Shown: in pieces, positions 8,617-16,776 of the stretch | Numbering within the stretch: the first letter of the stretch is position 1 | Layout: every line of letters begins with the position of its first letter | Assembly (NCBI GenBank): GCA_001804805.1 | Contig: MHBH01000014.1 | Span: 1-37,885 of the forward strand | Source: Lentisphaerae bacterium GWF2_49_21 | GTDB taxonomy: Bacteria; Verrucomicrobiota; Lentisphaeria; Victivallales; GWF2-50-93 | Length of the DNA stretch: 37,885 bases | Direction of reading: 5' to 3' | Made by a program: the position numbers and the translations under genes | Notes under the pieces: model-generated | Seen by the model: only the letters and a program-made list of their open reading frames with translations | What the model was told of the DNA's origin: nothing | The model's database searches: none

Positions 8617-9309
8617 ATGGGCAAAGGCAACATATTCGCTGTAGATGACGAGGAAGACATACTTGAGCTTATCCGCATGAACCTTGAAAAAGAGGGCTAC
8701 AAGGTCACATCCATCGGCACCGGAGAGGAATGCCTGAAGAAGTCACGTGAAAAAATTCCTGATCTGATCCTGCTGGACCTGATGCTTCCCGGAATTGACG
8801 GACTCGATGTATGCAGGACCTTGAAGAACGATTCCAAGACACGTCACATCCCGATAATCATGTTGACGGCGAAAGGCGAGGAGAGCGACATTGTCACAGG
8901 TCTTGAGCTTGGCGCCGACGACTACATTACAAAGCCGTTCAGCATGAAAGTCCTGCTGGCAAGGATCAAATCAGTGATTAGGAAAGGAACTGCTCCGGCT
9001 GCAACGGGTTCTGCGGAAGTCATCAAGAGGAGAAACATGGTCATCGATCCGGGCCGCCGTGAAGTCACGGTTGGAGGCAAGGCGATTGAACTTACATTCA
9101 CCGAATTTGAAGTCCTGGCTTTTCTTGCAAGAAGGCCGGGCTGGGTCTTTACCAGGAATCAGATCGTTGAGGGTGTCAAGGGCGGAGGATATCCTGTGAC
9201 CGAACGGGCGGTGGATGTGCAGATTGTCGGGCTCAGGAAGAAGCTTGGAGCTGCAGCAGAGCTGATTGATACTATCAGAGGGGTTGGATACAAGTTCATG
9301 GATCGATGA
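8617..9309 (+). CDS. phoB: PhoB-type phosphate response regulator
   Basis: 230 residues, the usual OmpR/PhoB length. The receiver domain (1-120) has acidic residues D10 and D11, phospho-acceptor D54 in LILLDLMLPG and the conserved K106 in TKPF. The C-terminal winged helix (about 132-230) contains ELTFTEFEVLAFLARRPGWVFTRNQI and ERAVDVQIVGLRKKLG, with the GVGYKF ending typical of PhoB. It lies 16 bp upstream of a PhoR-like kinase gene in a phosphate-uptake cluster, which supports PhoB over other OmpR-family members. It probably binds the 11-bp-periodic CTAAC repeats found before the downstream genes. Confidence 0.9.
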   Translation: MGKGNIFAVDDEEDILELIRMNLEKEGYKVTSIGTGEECLKKSREKIPDLILLDLMLPGIDGLDVCRTLKNDSKTRHIPIIMLTAKGEESDIVTGLELGADDYITKPFSMKVLLARIKSVIRKGTAPAATGSAEVIKRRNMVIDPGRREVTVGGKAIELTFTEFEVLAFLARRPGWVFTRNQIVEGVKGGGYPVTERAVDVQIVGLRKKLGAAAELIDTIRGVGYKFMDR

Positions 9310-9325
9310 ACCAGGGTGATGTCAA

Positions 9326-11089
9326 ATGGCGAGAAAAACAATATTCTATCATATACTCCCTTATTATCTCCTAGTAATAGTCCTTACTCTTTTCACATCG
9401 GCCTGGTATACGACCGTTCTCCTGAAGAAATTCTACTTCAAGCACGTCCAGGAGGAGCTTGAGATCAGGTGTTCGCTGGTTGAAAAGGATGTTGCCGATC
9501 TAATGGCCTCGTCGGATTACAATGGTCTTGACCTCTTCTGCAAGAAGTTCTACAAGGCGAACAATTCAAGGTTGACAGTAATAGCGCCCGACGGAAAGGT
9601 CCTCGCCGATTCGATAGAGGATCCTGCGAAGATGGAGAATCATGCTGGGCGCATCGAGATTGATGATGCATTGAAGAACCTTACTGGAAGATCGATCAGA
9701 TACAGCCCCACATTGCACCAGAATATGATGTATATCGCGATGCCTCTGCCCATCAAGGGGAAGGATTCGTCCGTCCTGAGGATATCGGTGCCCGTAGGTT
9801 TCATAGACAAGACATTATCCGAAATATATAGGAAGATAATCTATGCGGGAATCGCCATTGCGGTCCTGGCGACGCTTATAGGAGTATTTGTTTCACGCCG
9901 GATATCCAGCCCGATACTTGCCCTTGAAAAGGGTGCTGCGAACTTCGCAAAGGGGGATTTCAGCAGGAAGCTCCAGGTTCCGGACATCGACGAGATAGGC
10001 GAACTTGCCGGCTCCATGAATTTCATGGCGGACGAGCTGAACAGGAGGATGAGGGAGATCCTTGAACAGCGCAACCGGCAGAACGCGATCCTTTCAAGCA
10101 TGATGGAGGGAGTGATCGCAGTGGATGCCGAAGGAAGAATACTCAGCATCAACCGCGCCGCGGCGCTTCTTCTCAAGACGCCGGAGTCTTATCAGGACAA
10201 GCTGTTCCATGAGATCATCAGGAATGCGGCACTGCAGAATTTCATAGACAGCGTTCTTGAAGAGAAGAAGACCATAGAGAAGGAGCTCAGCTTCTTCGAC
10301 GATGAACAGCGCAGCCTGTATGTGCGAGGAACCGTGCTAAACGATTCCGAGGGCGGATGCATCGGTGCGCTTCTTGTGATCAACGACATAACCCGCCTAA
10401 AGAAGCTTGAGAACATGAGGAGTGAATTCGTAGCCAACGTCTCGCATGAGATCAAGACGCCTCTCACCGCGATAAAGGCGTCTGTAGAAACCTTGCTTGA
10501 CGGGGGAACTGCAAAGGATGACATGGAGAACCTCCTCAGGATCATCAGCAGGCATACCGAGAGGCTGACTTCCATAGTCGATGACATCCTGAGCCTTTCA
10601 AAGCTCGAGCAGGACAAGATGCAGGACGATCAGAAGCTTTCCGAGACACTGCTGGAAACCGTTGTAGAAGGCGCCATCGCCGACTGCAGGGAGAAGGCGG
10701 AGAAGAAAGAGATAGGCTTTGTAATGAACTGCAACAAAGGCATAGTCGGAAAGATGAACAGCTCGCTGATGGAACAGGCTCTTGTCAACCTCATCGACAA
10801 TGCCATCAAATACAGCGATGAAAAAAGTTCAGTGGAAATTGAGACTTTCAAGGACGATGGGAAGATCTTCATGCGCGTCAAGGATCACGGCTGCGGAATC
10901 CCACAGGAGCACCTCTCCCGGATATTCGAGAGGTTCTACCGTGTCGACAAGGGCCGCAGCAGGAAGCTTGGGGGGACAGGTCTCGGCCTTTCCATCGTAA
11001 AGCACATTGCGAACTTGCATGGCGCCAAGGTCGAAGTCGAGAGCGTCGTCGGCAAAGGCAGCACGTTCACGATAATACTCCCCGGGTAA
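9326..11089 (+). CDS. phoR: PhoR-type sensor histidine kinase
   Basis: 587 residues. Transmembrane segments lie at about 12-34 and 169-191 and flank a periplasmic domain of about 130 residues. A HAMP linker (191-243) and a PAS domain (about 250-355) follow, then HisKA with phospho-acceptor H374 in NVSHEIKTPLTAIK. The catalytic ATPase domain has NLIDNAIKYSD, DHGCGIP and GGTGLGLSIVKHI. This order matches PhoR/PhoR-like kinases that sense phosphate status through PstSCAB and PhoU, all encoded downstream. AGGGTGA precedes the ATG. The TAA stop is inside a 46-bp perfect palindrome, so transcription probably ends or is processed there. Confidence 0.88.
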   Translation: MARKTIFYHILPYYLLVIVLTLFTSAWYTTVLLKKFYFKHVQEELEIRCSLVEKDVADLMASSDYNGLDLFCKKFYKANNSRLTVIAPDGKVLADSIEDPAKMENHAGRIEIDDALKNLTGRSIRYSPTLHQNMMYIAMPLPIKGKDSSVLRISVPVGFIDKTLSEIYRKIIYAGIAIAVLATLIGVFVSRRISSPILALEKGAANFAKGDFSRKLQVPDIDEIGELAGSMNFMADELNRRMREILEQRNRQNAILSSMMEGVIAVDAEGRILSINRAAALLLKTPESYQDKLFHEIIRNAALQNFIDSVLEEKKTIEKELSFFDDEQRSLYVRGTVLNDSEGGCIGALLVINDITRLKKLENMRSEFVANVSHEIKTPLTAIKASVETLLDGGTAKDDMENLLRIISRHTERLTSIVDDILSLSKLEQDKMQDDQKLSETLLETVVEGAIADCREKAEKKEIGFVMNCNKGIVGKMNSSLMEQALVNLIDNAIKYSDEKSSVEIETFKDDGKIFMRVKDHGCGIPQEHLSRIFERFYRVDKGRSRKLGGTGLGLSIVKHIANLHGAKVEVESVVGKGSTFTIILPG

Positions 11090-11131
11090 ATATTCACCGG
11101 ATCCGCCGTGGCGGATCCGGTGAATATTTAC
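11086..11131. repeat. Dispersed palindrome, copy 1 (perfect 22-bp arms)
   Basis: Arms at 11086-11107 and 11110-11131 are perfect reverse complements with a 2-nt loop. The outer part of each arm is GTAAATATTCAC or its complement. The phoR stop TAA (11087-11089) is inside. Related palindromes occur at 24763 and 31664. There is no downstream T-run, so it is not a textbook intrinsic terminator, but its position at the end of phoR suggests termination or 3'-end protection. Confidence 0.85.
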
Positions 11132-11155
11132 ATCTAACAGAAAACTCACAGTTGC

Positions 11156-11193
11156 CTAATACCCCTCTAATCCTTTCCTGATACAATGATAAC
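11156..11193 (+). promoter_or_regulatory. Putative Pho box and -10 element of the phosphoesterase gene
   Basis: CTAAT (11156), CTAAT (11167), CTGAT (11178) and ATAAC (11189) are spaced exactly 11 bp apart. TACAAT at 11182-11187 starts 15 bp after the second repeat, the same distance as in the secretin promoter. Initiation from it would fall at about 11194, essentially at the ATG at 11195, implying a leaderless mRNA. Confidence 0.6.
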
Positions 11194-11194
11194 T

Positions 11195-11929
11195 ATGAAA
11201 TATAAAACCATATTTATCAGCGATGTCCATCTCGGGACAACAGTCTCGCAGACCGATAAGCTTCTGAAGTTTTTAAAGGAAAATGAATTCGAGAAGCTTT
11301 ATCTGGTCGGGGACATTGTCGACATGACTGCAATCAGGCGCCGGTATTTCTACTGGAATGAGGATAATAATACACTGCTCCAGAAAATCCTCCGCATGGC
11401 GAGGAAAGGGATCCAGGTGGAATACATAGTCGGAAACCATGATATCTTCCTGGAGTTCTTCGCCCATGAGTATTTCGGGAACATCGGTCTTAAGGAAAGG
11501 GATGTCCATGTCACCGCCAACGGTACAAGATGTCTTGTTATGCACGGGCATCAGTTTGACGGGGTGATCAAGAAAATGCCTTTGTTATACTGGCTCGGGG
11601 ATACCATGTATGATTTCGCGCTTTTCATAAACATATGGTTCAACAGGATCAGGTATCTCCTCGGGAAGGACTACTGGTCATTGTCGCTCTATCTCAAGAC
11701 AAAGGTGAAGAATGTCGTGAAGTTCATAGGCAATTATGAACAGCTCGTGATCCATGAAGTGAAAAAGGACACGAGTATCGGCGCAGTCATAGTCGGGCAT
11801 ATCCACATGGCGGCCGACAAGGAAATTTCCAGAATACGGTATTTGAACTGCGGATGCTGGACGGAGTTCTGTTCCGCGGTGGTGGAGCACGAGGATGGAA
11901 GACTTGAGCTGCTAAGGATTGAAGAATAA
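11195..11929 (+). CDS. PlcP/LpxH-like metallophosphoesterase, putative Pho-regulated phospholipase C
   Basis: 244 residues from the ATG at 11195 (an ATG at 11186 is possible but lies in the promoter repeats). All calcineurin-type metal motifs are visible: SDVHLG (D10, H12), VGD (D40), GNHD (81-83), HGHQFD (from H117) and GHIH (H202, H204). The stretch DYWSLSLYLKTKVKNVVKFI and the C-terminal NCGCWTEFCSAVVEHEDGR resemble proteins usually annotated UDP-2,3-diacylglucosamine diphosphatase, which include PlcP of Sinorhizobium. PlcP degrades phospholipids under phosphate limitation so that non-phosphorus lipids can replace them. The Pho-box-like promoter favours that role over LpxH, but LpxH-like activity cannot be excluded. 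Confidence 0.78.
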   Translation: MKYKTIFISDVHLGTTVSQTDKLLKFLKENEFEKLYLVGDIVDMTAIRRRYFYWNEDNNTLLQKILRMARKGIQVEYIVGNHDIFLEFFAHEYFGNIGLKERDVHVTANGTRCLVMHGHQFDGVIKKMPLLYWLGDTMYDFALFINIWFNRIRYLLGKDYWSLSLYLKTKVKNVVKFIGNYEQLVIHEVKKDTSIGAVIVGHIHMAADKEISRIRYLNCGCWTEFCSAVVEHEDGRLELLRIEE

Positions 11930-11975
11930 TACTCCTCTATTTCCTCCTGAAAACAGAAATAAGAAGCTTTTGCAT

Positions 11976-12029
11976 TTAACACAATATTACCTCCCCCCTA
12001 ATCTTATCCTAACACTGCAATTGTAGAAT
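11976..12029 (+). promoter_or_regulatory. Putative Pho box and -10 of the secretin operon
   Basis: TTAAC (11976), TTACC (11987), CTAAT (11998) and CTAAC (12009) are in exact 11-bp register. TAGAAT at 12024-12029 is a good -10, starting 15 bp after the last repeat. The first repeat and the flanking ACAAT also match the pit site at 20175. Transcription would begin near 12036, about 50 nt before the secretin start codon. Confidence 0.65.
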
Positions 12030-12085
12030 AATTCTCATAATCAATGAATTCTATTGCCAATAAAATAAAAACTAAGGGGAGAAAG

Positions 12086-13495
12086 ATGAACTTGAAGAGA
12101 AAATTTCTCGCTGGAGGCGCGGTGCTCGCGATCTTTGCAGGAGCGGTATTCGCCCAGGAGACGAGGGAGATCCGTGTGACGGAGGACCGTGACCAGGCGT
12201 ATTTCACCACGAAGGTCTATGAACTCAAGAACACTCTGGCCACGGACATCACACCGTTCGTTATTGGCGCAGTGCAGCGCTATGACAAGTTCTCAAGCGT
12301 AGAGAGGATGAACGACAAGGCGAACAAGCGCCAGATGCTCACCGTGAACATGCCTGTTGTCATGGTCCCATATATAGACGACATGATTGAGAAGATAGAT
12401 CGCCCCGGAACCAAGGACGGGCAGAATTCAGTGATCCAGAGTACAGGCATTGCCAAGTTCGTCTATTATCCTGAACACCGCGCATCTGCCGACATGCTTC
12501 CGATAGGTCCTGCTGTCGGAAGTTCCGACGGGGCATATTTCTTCGACAAGGAGAACAACATGTTCTACTGGAAGGATGTAAAGTCGAAAGGCGAGAGCGC
12601 GTCGAAATACTACCAGGCGTTCGACAGGCCCGTACCGCAGGTATCGCTTCAGCTGAACGTCTACGAGATCAATGAGAACGATATCAAGGAACTTGGAATA
12701 GACTACATAAGCTGGAAGAATGGCCCCGGCGCGAATCTGTTCAGCACTGGTTTTGATTTCCTGAACATGAAGTCGTTTACTGATGTTTCTAACTGGATGA
12801 ATTCCACGGACATCATAGGCAAGGCATCGCACAGCTGGGGCGGATTCCTGATCGCTCCGAACATAGACATGACCTTCATAAGGCTCCTTGCACAGAAGGG
12901 CAAGGCCAGGATATCAACATCCGGATCCCTGACGCTGGTCAACGACTATGCAAATGATCCGCAGAATTTCTCCAAGGCAAAATACAAGCTCAGGTTCACG
13001 CCCAGCTTCCAGGACATAAAGAAGGACGACAAGCAGAACGCAAGTATCAGCCAGGCGGCCTCCGACTTCTACTTCTACCTCAAGCGCCCGACTATCAATT
13101 TCAACGGCGAAGAAGGCCAGAAGGCCATGATGATGGAGTTCGGATACGAGTTGAACATACTTGACACCGTCGAGCAGACCAGCAAGGGAACCCCCGTCCA
13201 GAACGTGAACAATTTCAGCTCATGGCTGACCGTCGCCGCCGATACCGAGAAGATTGTCGGCACTTATGACAGGGAGCAGGATGTGAGCCAGTACAACGGG
13301 ATGCCTTTTCTCGGCGACATACCTGTTCTCAAATATCTTTTCGGCGCAGTCGAGCATTCCAAGTCCAGGACGAAGGTGTTTGTGACCGTGACTATCAAGC
13401 CTGTTACTCCGGTGGACGATCTCCCGGAGTGGTCAGGCAAGGCTGTGACCATCAGGGAGATGCTTGCCGCAAAAAAAATTGAAGATAATAAATAA
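12086..13495 (+). CDS. Secretin-family outer-membrane protein, Pho-associated (first of pair)
   Basis: 469 residues. The ATG at 12086 is preferred because AGGGGAG precedes it and a signal peptide follows at once (MNLKRKFLAGG, cut probably after VFA at residue 23); an upstream in-frame ATG at 12044 lacks these. Residues about 30-105 look like a secretin N-type ring domain. The secretin core begins near PQVSLQLNVYEI (184), continues through QKGKARISTSGSLTLVN (270-286) and ends with the hallmark PFLGDIPVLKYLFG (from 407) and VTVTIKPV. Secretins form multimeric outer-membrane channels. No other type II/III secretion or pilus assembly gene is present in the window. It shares WKNGPG (210) with the next gene, so the two are paralogues. 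Confidence 0.82.
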   Translation: MNLKRKFLAGGAVLAIFAGAVFAQETREIRVTEDRDQAYFTTKVYELKNTLATDITPFVIGAVQRYDKFSSVERMNDKANKRQMLTVNMPVVMVPYIDDMIEKIDRPGTKDGQNSVIQSTGIAKFVYYPEHRASADMLPIGPAVGSSDGAYFFDKENNMFYWKDVKSKGESASKYYQAFDRPVPQVSLQLNVYEINENDIKELGIDYISWKNGPGANLFSTGFDFLNMKSFTDVSNWMNSTDIIGKASHSWGGFLIAPNIDMTFIRLLAQKGKARISTSGSLTLVNDYANDPQNFSKAKYKLRFTPSFQDIKKDDKQNASISQAASDFYFYLKRPTINFNGEEGQKAMMMEFGYELNILDTVEQTSKGTPVQNVNNFSSWLTVAADTEKIVGTYDREQDVSQYNGMPFLGDIPVLKYLFGAVEHSKSRTKVFVTVTIKPVTPVDDLPEWSGKAVTIREMLAAKKIEDNK

Positions 13496-13515
13496 AATAG
13501 GAAAGGGATATTAAA

Positions 13516-15591
13516 ATGAAAAGAAGAATTGCCCAGATAATGATTTTAGGTGCGGTGGCTTCAATGCCGTTCGCTCTGAGAGCAGAGGATGTGACGGGAG
13601 TTGAAACTCCCAGGTCGGCGCCGCTGGGAAGCCAGATACAGACGCACCTGAGGCTCGACATCAAGGATGACACCAAGAATGTGAAGCTCGTATCGGCCAC
13701 CACCAATCCGAACGTGATCACCAAGACATACGTTCTGAAGAACGCAGATCCTTACGAGTTGCTTCCGTATTTCCAGACCGCAGTCAAGGCGCAGAGGACT
13801 GCAAGCAACACCTCCAAGGTCGAATGCATGAAGTTCAACGACGGCACTGGCGTACTGATAGTGTCAGCTGAAGACTACAGGTTTGGCAGGCAGCAGCAGG
13901 GAATGGGCTTTGACGAGATAATCGCCCTGCTTGACAGGCCTGGTGTCACAGCGTCATCGGGCACGGTCGGCTATGCTTACTTCCCCAAGTATGTAAGCGC
14001 CAGCTGGCTCTATAACGCCCTGCACAATGTCGGCATGAACCAGAGCGGCAGCAAGGAACTGATGGGAGGAAAGGACAAGATCATAGTAGACGCATCCCTG
14101 AACGCCCTTTTCGTGTATGTCCCATCATATCAGGTGAAGAACATTAACGAAATGATAAAGCAGTATGACACACCTGTTTCGGAAGTGAATGTCAAATATT
14201 CCATTTATGAGCTTGATGCGGAAATAGACGGAAGCATCGGAGTAGATTTCCAGGCATGGAAGAACGGCCCTGGATCTGAATTCCTGAACCTCTCAAGCAG
14301 GTTCGGCCAGCAGTGGGATTTCACGAAGAACATCGTTGACTATGCCACGAAAGGCAATTCACGCACGCAGTTCATCAACTTCAGTCCGAAATGGAACAGC
14401 AAGTATCTTGACTTCCTGATGGCGAAAGGAAAGGCGAGCATTGTCACTTCTGGCACGATGAGCATAAAGAACAACCAGGATGCGAGGATAGAGGCGACAA
14501 CGAGGGTGCCGGGATTCCGCGACGGCGCGAAATATTCTGATATTGATGTGATAAGCTACATCCGGTTGAGCGACAAGCGTATCTATGATTCCACTGTTTC
14601 CAGCCAGATAAGTCCTGATTCGACCGGTGCATATGATGACAGGTACAGGCTTACTGCTACCGATGAAAATGGTATTCCAATTGCGATAACCGGCATAGGC
14701 AACACGTATGGAGCCTTTCCCGGGGCGCCGTATCGTGGAGACCTGCAGATCACCAGGATGTTCGATGGTTCGAGATATTATTACTATCTCGAGATGAACG
14801 AAAATGAGGCTTCAGGACAAGGGGCGCAATTTGTAAAGCTCCCATATTACAGGAATGCAGCTGGAGCTCTTCCCGCTTCGCCCCTCACCAATGATGCCTA
14901 TAATCTTGGATACAAGACAAAGGCGTACAATGTGAAGATAGAGAGGCTGACCGCCACTTCCGCCGGTAATGGAGGAGTGCTCAATCCGGTTGGCGGCGGT
15001 ACGGCGGCAACTACGGAAATATTCAACTATGCATGGGTGGCAATGACAAGCTGGGATTCTTCCGAGAACTTCAAGCTTTATAAGGATGTTGCGCGCGATA
15101 CGGCGATAGACGGATATGGGTTTGTGATGAACATCAGGCCGGTCACTTGCGAAAAATCGAGTACTCTCGATATCAGCATGGGGAATACCAGCCTTATCGG
15201 ATACCAGGACAACGGTGCGCCCAGGACATCCAAGAGCGAGATGAGCACCAAGGTCGTAGTCAACAACAACGGCAGTGAGTTCGTGATCGGCGGTTTGGAC
15301 AAGAAGTCGATAGTCACAAGCGTCGACAAGCTGCCTTGGCTCGGGGATATCCCGGGTCTCGGCTGGTTGCTTGGCAGCGAATCTCCGACCACCAAGAAGT
15401 CCCAGCTTGTAGCAGTCATACAGTGTGTGCCTGTGATGCCTGAAACCAAGGTGCCGGAAGACTTGAAGAAAGAGATCGAACAGATGACCGAGAAGATTGT
15501 GTCGGCTGGAGAGGCCTTCAAGCTTAACCAGGTAGGATATGATCAGTACCTGCTTGACGGGGAAAAGAAGGGAATTGACCCTCTGCCCTGA
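13516..15591 (+). CDS. Secretin-family outer-membrane protein, Pho-associated (second of pair)
   Basis: 691 residues with a signal peptide (cut probably after LRA at residue 23). Two N-domain-like segments lie at about 70-142 and 150-217; the second includes IIVDASLNALFVYVPSYQVKN. The secretin core starts near 222 and has WKNGPG at 248-253 and MAKGKASIVTSGTMSIKNN at 302-320. A Tyr/Asn-rich insertion of about 185 residues (335-520) is absent from the shorter paralogue. The end carries LPWLGDIPGLGWLLG (606-620). It starts 20 bp after the first secretin gene, with GGAAAGGGA upstream, and is surely in the same operon. The insertion may form a cap, gate or extracellular loop; this is inference. 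Confidence 0.82.
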   Translation: MKRRIAQIMILGAVASMPFALRAEDVTGVETPRSAPLGSQIQTHLRLDIKDDTKNVKLVSATTNPNVITKTYVLKNADPYELLPYFQTAVKAQRTASNTSKVECMKFNDGTGVLIVSAEDYRFGRQQQGMGFDEIIALLDRPGVTASSGTVGYAYFPKYVSASWLYNALHNVGMNQSGSKELMGGKDKIIVDASLNALFVYVPSYQVKNINEMIKQYDTPVSEVNVKYSIYELDAEIDGSIGVDFQAWKNGPGSEFLNLSSRFGQQWDFTKNIVDYATKGNSRTQFINFSPKWNSKYLDFLMAKGKASIVTSGTMSIKNNQDARIEATTRVPGFRDGAKYSDIDVISYIRLSDKRIYDSTVSSQISPDSTGAYDDRYRLTATDENGIPIAITGIGNTYGAFPGAPYRGDLQITRMFDGSRYYYYLEMNENEASGQGAQFVKLPYYRNAAGALPASPLTNDAYNLGYKTKAYNVKIERLTATSAGNGGVLNPVGGGTAATTEIFNYAWVAMTSWDSSENFKLYKDVARDTAIDGYGFVMNIRPVTCEKSSTLDISMGNTSLIGYQDNGAPRTSKSEMSTKVVVNNNGSEFVIGGLDKKSIVTSVDKLPWLGDIPGLGWLLGSESPTTKKSQLVAVIQCVPVMPETKVPEDLKKEIEQMTEKIVSAGEAFKLNQVGYDQYLLDGEKKGIDPLP

Positions 15592-15602
15592 TTAGCGTAG
15601 AA

Positions 15603-15650
15603 CTAATCCGTACCTAACGAAAGTCTAACAATTGAGAAAGAGATTATAAC
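15603..15650 (+). promoter_or_regulatory. Putative Pho box and promoter of pstSCAB
   Basis: CTAAT (15603), CTAAC (15614) and CTAAC (15625) are direct repeats with an exact 11-bp period, beginning 12 bp after the second secretin stop codon. GATTAT (15642-15647) or TATAAC (15645-15650) is the likely -10. This is the cleanest of the Pho-box-like sites in the window and precedes the gene most reliably PhoB-controlled in other bacteria. Confidence 0.75.
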
Positions 15651-15668
15651 AAGAAAGAAGGAGTGAAT

Positions 15669-16697
15669 ATGAAAATGAGCATAAGAAATTTGATAGCAGG
15701 GATAGGCGGTGCGATATGCCTCGCCATTTCCGGAAATTTGTTTGCGGGTACGCTTAATGGAGCCGGCGCCACATTTCCGGCTCCGCTGTACCAGCAATGG
15801 ATTTCAGAATATTCGAAGGTCAGCGGCGGGGTTAAGATAAACTACCAGGCGGTCGGTTCAGGAGCCGGTCTCGCACAGATAAGGGCGAAGACGGTGGATT
15901 TCGGAGCGTCCGATGAACCATTGAAAAAAGAAGATCTCGACAAGGACGGGATGATACAGTTCCCGCTGGCCATGGGGGCAATTGTCCCAGTCGTAAATCT
16001 GCCGGATATAAAGCCCGGGGAACTGAAGTTTTCGGGGCCGGTACTTGTAAAAATATTCATGGGGAAGATTACTTCATGGGCCGATCCTGAGATCACAAGG
16101 ATCAATGAGGGTCTCAAGCTTCCCGATACGAAGATAACAATGGTTCACAGGGCTGACGGTTCAGGTACCACCTGGAATTTCACAAACTACCTGTCGAAGG
16201 TGTCCGAGGAATGGTCCGGAAAATATGGATGCGCAAAGGAGATCGCATGGTTCGAGGGATCTGTAGGCGGGAGGGGCAACTCAGGAGTTGCGGCCATGGT
16301 GAAGAAGATAAAGGGATCTGTCGGATATGTGGAGTCTGCATATGCCTTTGAGAGCAAGATGACTTATACACAGATGCTGAACAAGTCTGGAAAATTTGTA
16401 AAGCCCTGCGATGAATCATTTCAGGCTGCCGCTGAAAATGCCGATTGGAAGAACGCTCCCGGCTTCTATATGGTCCTTACTGATCAGGCTGGAGAGAAGA
16501 GCTGGCCGATCATGGCTTCAACATATATCCTGATCTACAAGAACCAGCCTGACAAGGAGAAGATAGGAAGCCTTACTAAATTTTTTACGTGGTCTTATGA
16601 CAGTGGAACAGGTATAGCGAAAAAACTGAACTATGTGCCAATGCCGAAAAATGTGTCTGATCTTGTCAAGGAAACCTGGAAGAACGAGATAAAATAG
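15669..16697 (+). CDS. pstS: PstS periplasmic phosphate-binding protein
   Basis: 342 residues. ATG 15669 is chosen over a GTG at 15663 because GAAGGAG is ideally spaced to the ATG and overlaps the GTG. A signal peptide runs to about LFAG (residue 26). Mature-protein motifs match PstS: LNGAGATFPAPLYQQW, NYQAVGSGAGLAQI, DFGASDEPL and the phosphate-loop segment RADGSGTTWNFTNYL. VGGRGNSGVAAMVKK is also typical. It delivers periplasmic phosphate to PstCA. It heads the pstSCAB-phoU run behind its own Pho-box-like promoter. Confidence 0.96.
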   Translation: MKMSIRNLIAGIGGAICLAISGNLFAGTLNGAGATFPAPLYQQWISEYSKVSGGVKINYQAVGSGAGLAQIRAKTVDFGASDEPLKKEDLDKDGMIQFPLAMGAIVPVVNLPDIKPGELKFSGPVLVKIFMGKITSWADPEITRINEGLKLPDTKITMVHRADGSGTTWNFTNYLSKVSEEWSGKYGCAKEIAWFEGSVGGRGNSGVAAMVKKIKGSVGYVESAYAFESKMTYTQMLNKSGKFVKPCDESFQAAAENADWKNAPGFYMVLTDQAGEKSWPIMASTYILIYKNQPDKEKIGSLTKFFTWSYDSGTGIAKKLNYVPMPKNVSDLVKETWKNEIK

Positions 16698-16748
16698 TCC
16701 ACACTGTGGAAAAGAGGGGATGGTCTGGAGCGGAAAGATACTGGTTCA

Positions 16749-16757
16749 CCCCCCCCC
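16749..16757 (+). repeat. Nine-C homopolymer between pstS and pstC
   Basis: Nine consecutive C residues lie 19 bp before the pstC start codon. They are preceded by a small hairpin, TCCAC-ACT-GTGGA (16698-16710), straight after the pstS stop. The tract is in the intergenic leader, so length change would alter spacing rather than reading frame. Confidence 0.6.
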
Positions 16758-16776
16758 ATGATTCGAGGTTTGCAGC

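Noticed and set aside
12086-15591. A complete type II secretion system at this locus
   Set aside because: Only secretin-type proteins are present. No GspE/F/G-like genes adjoin them, so a full system cannot be claimed from this window.
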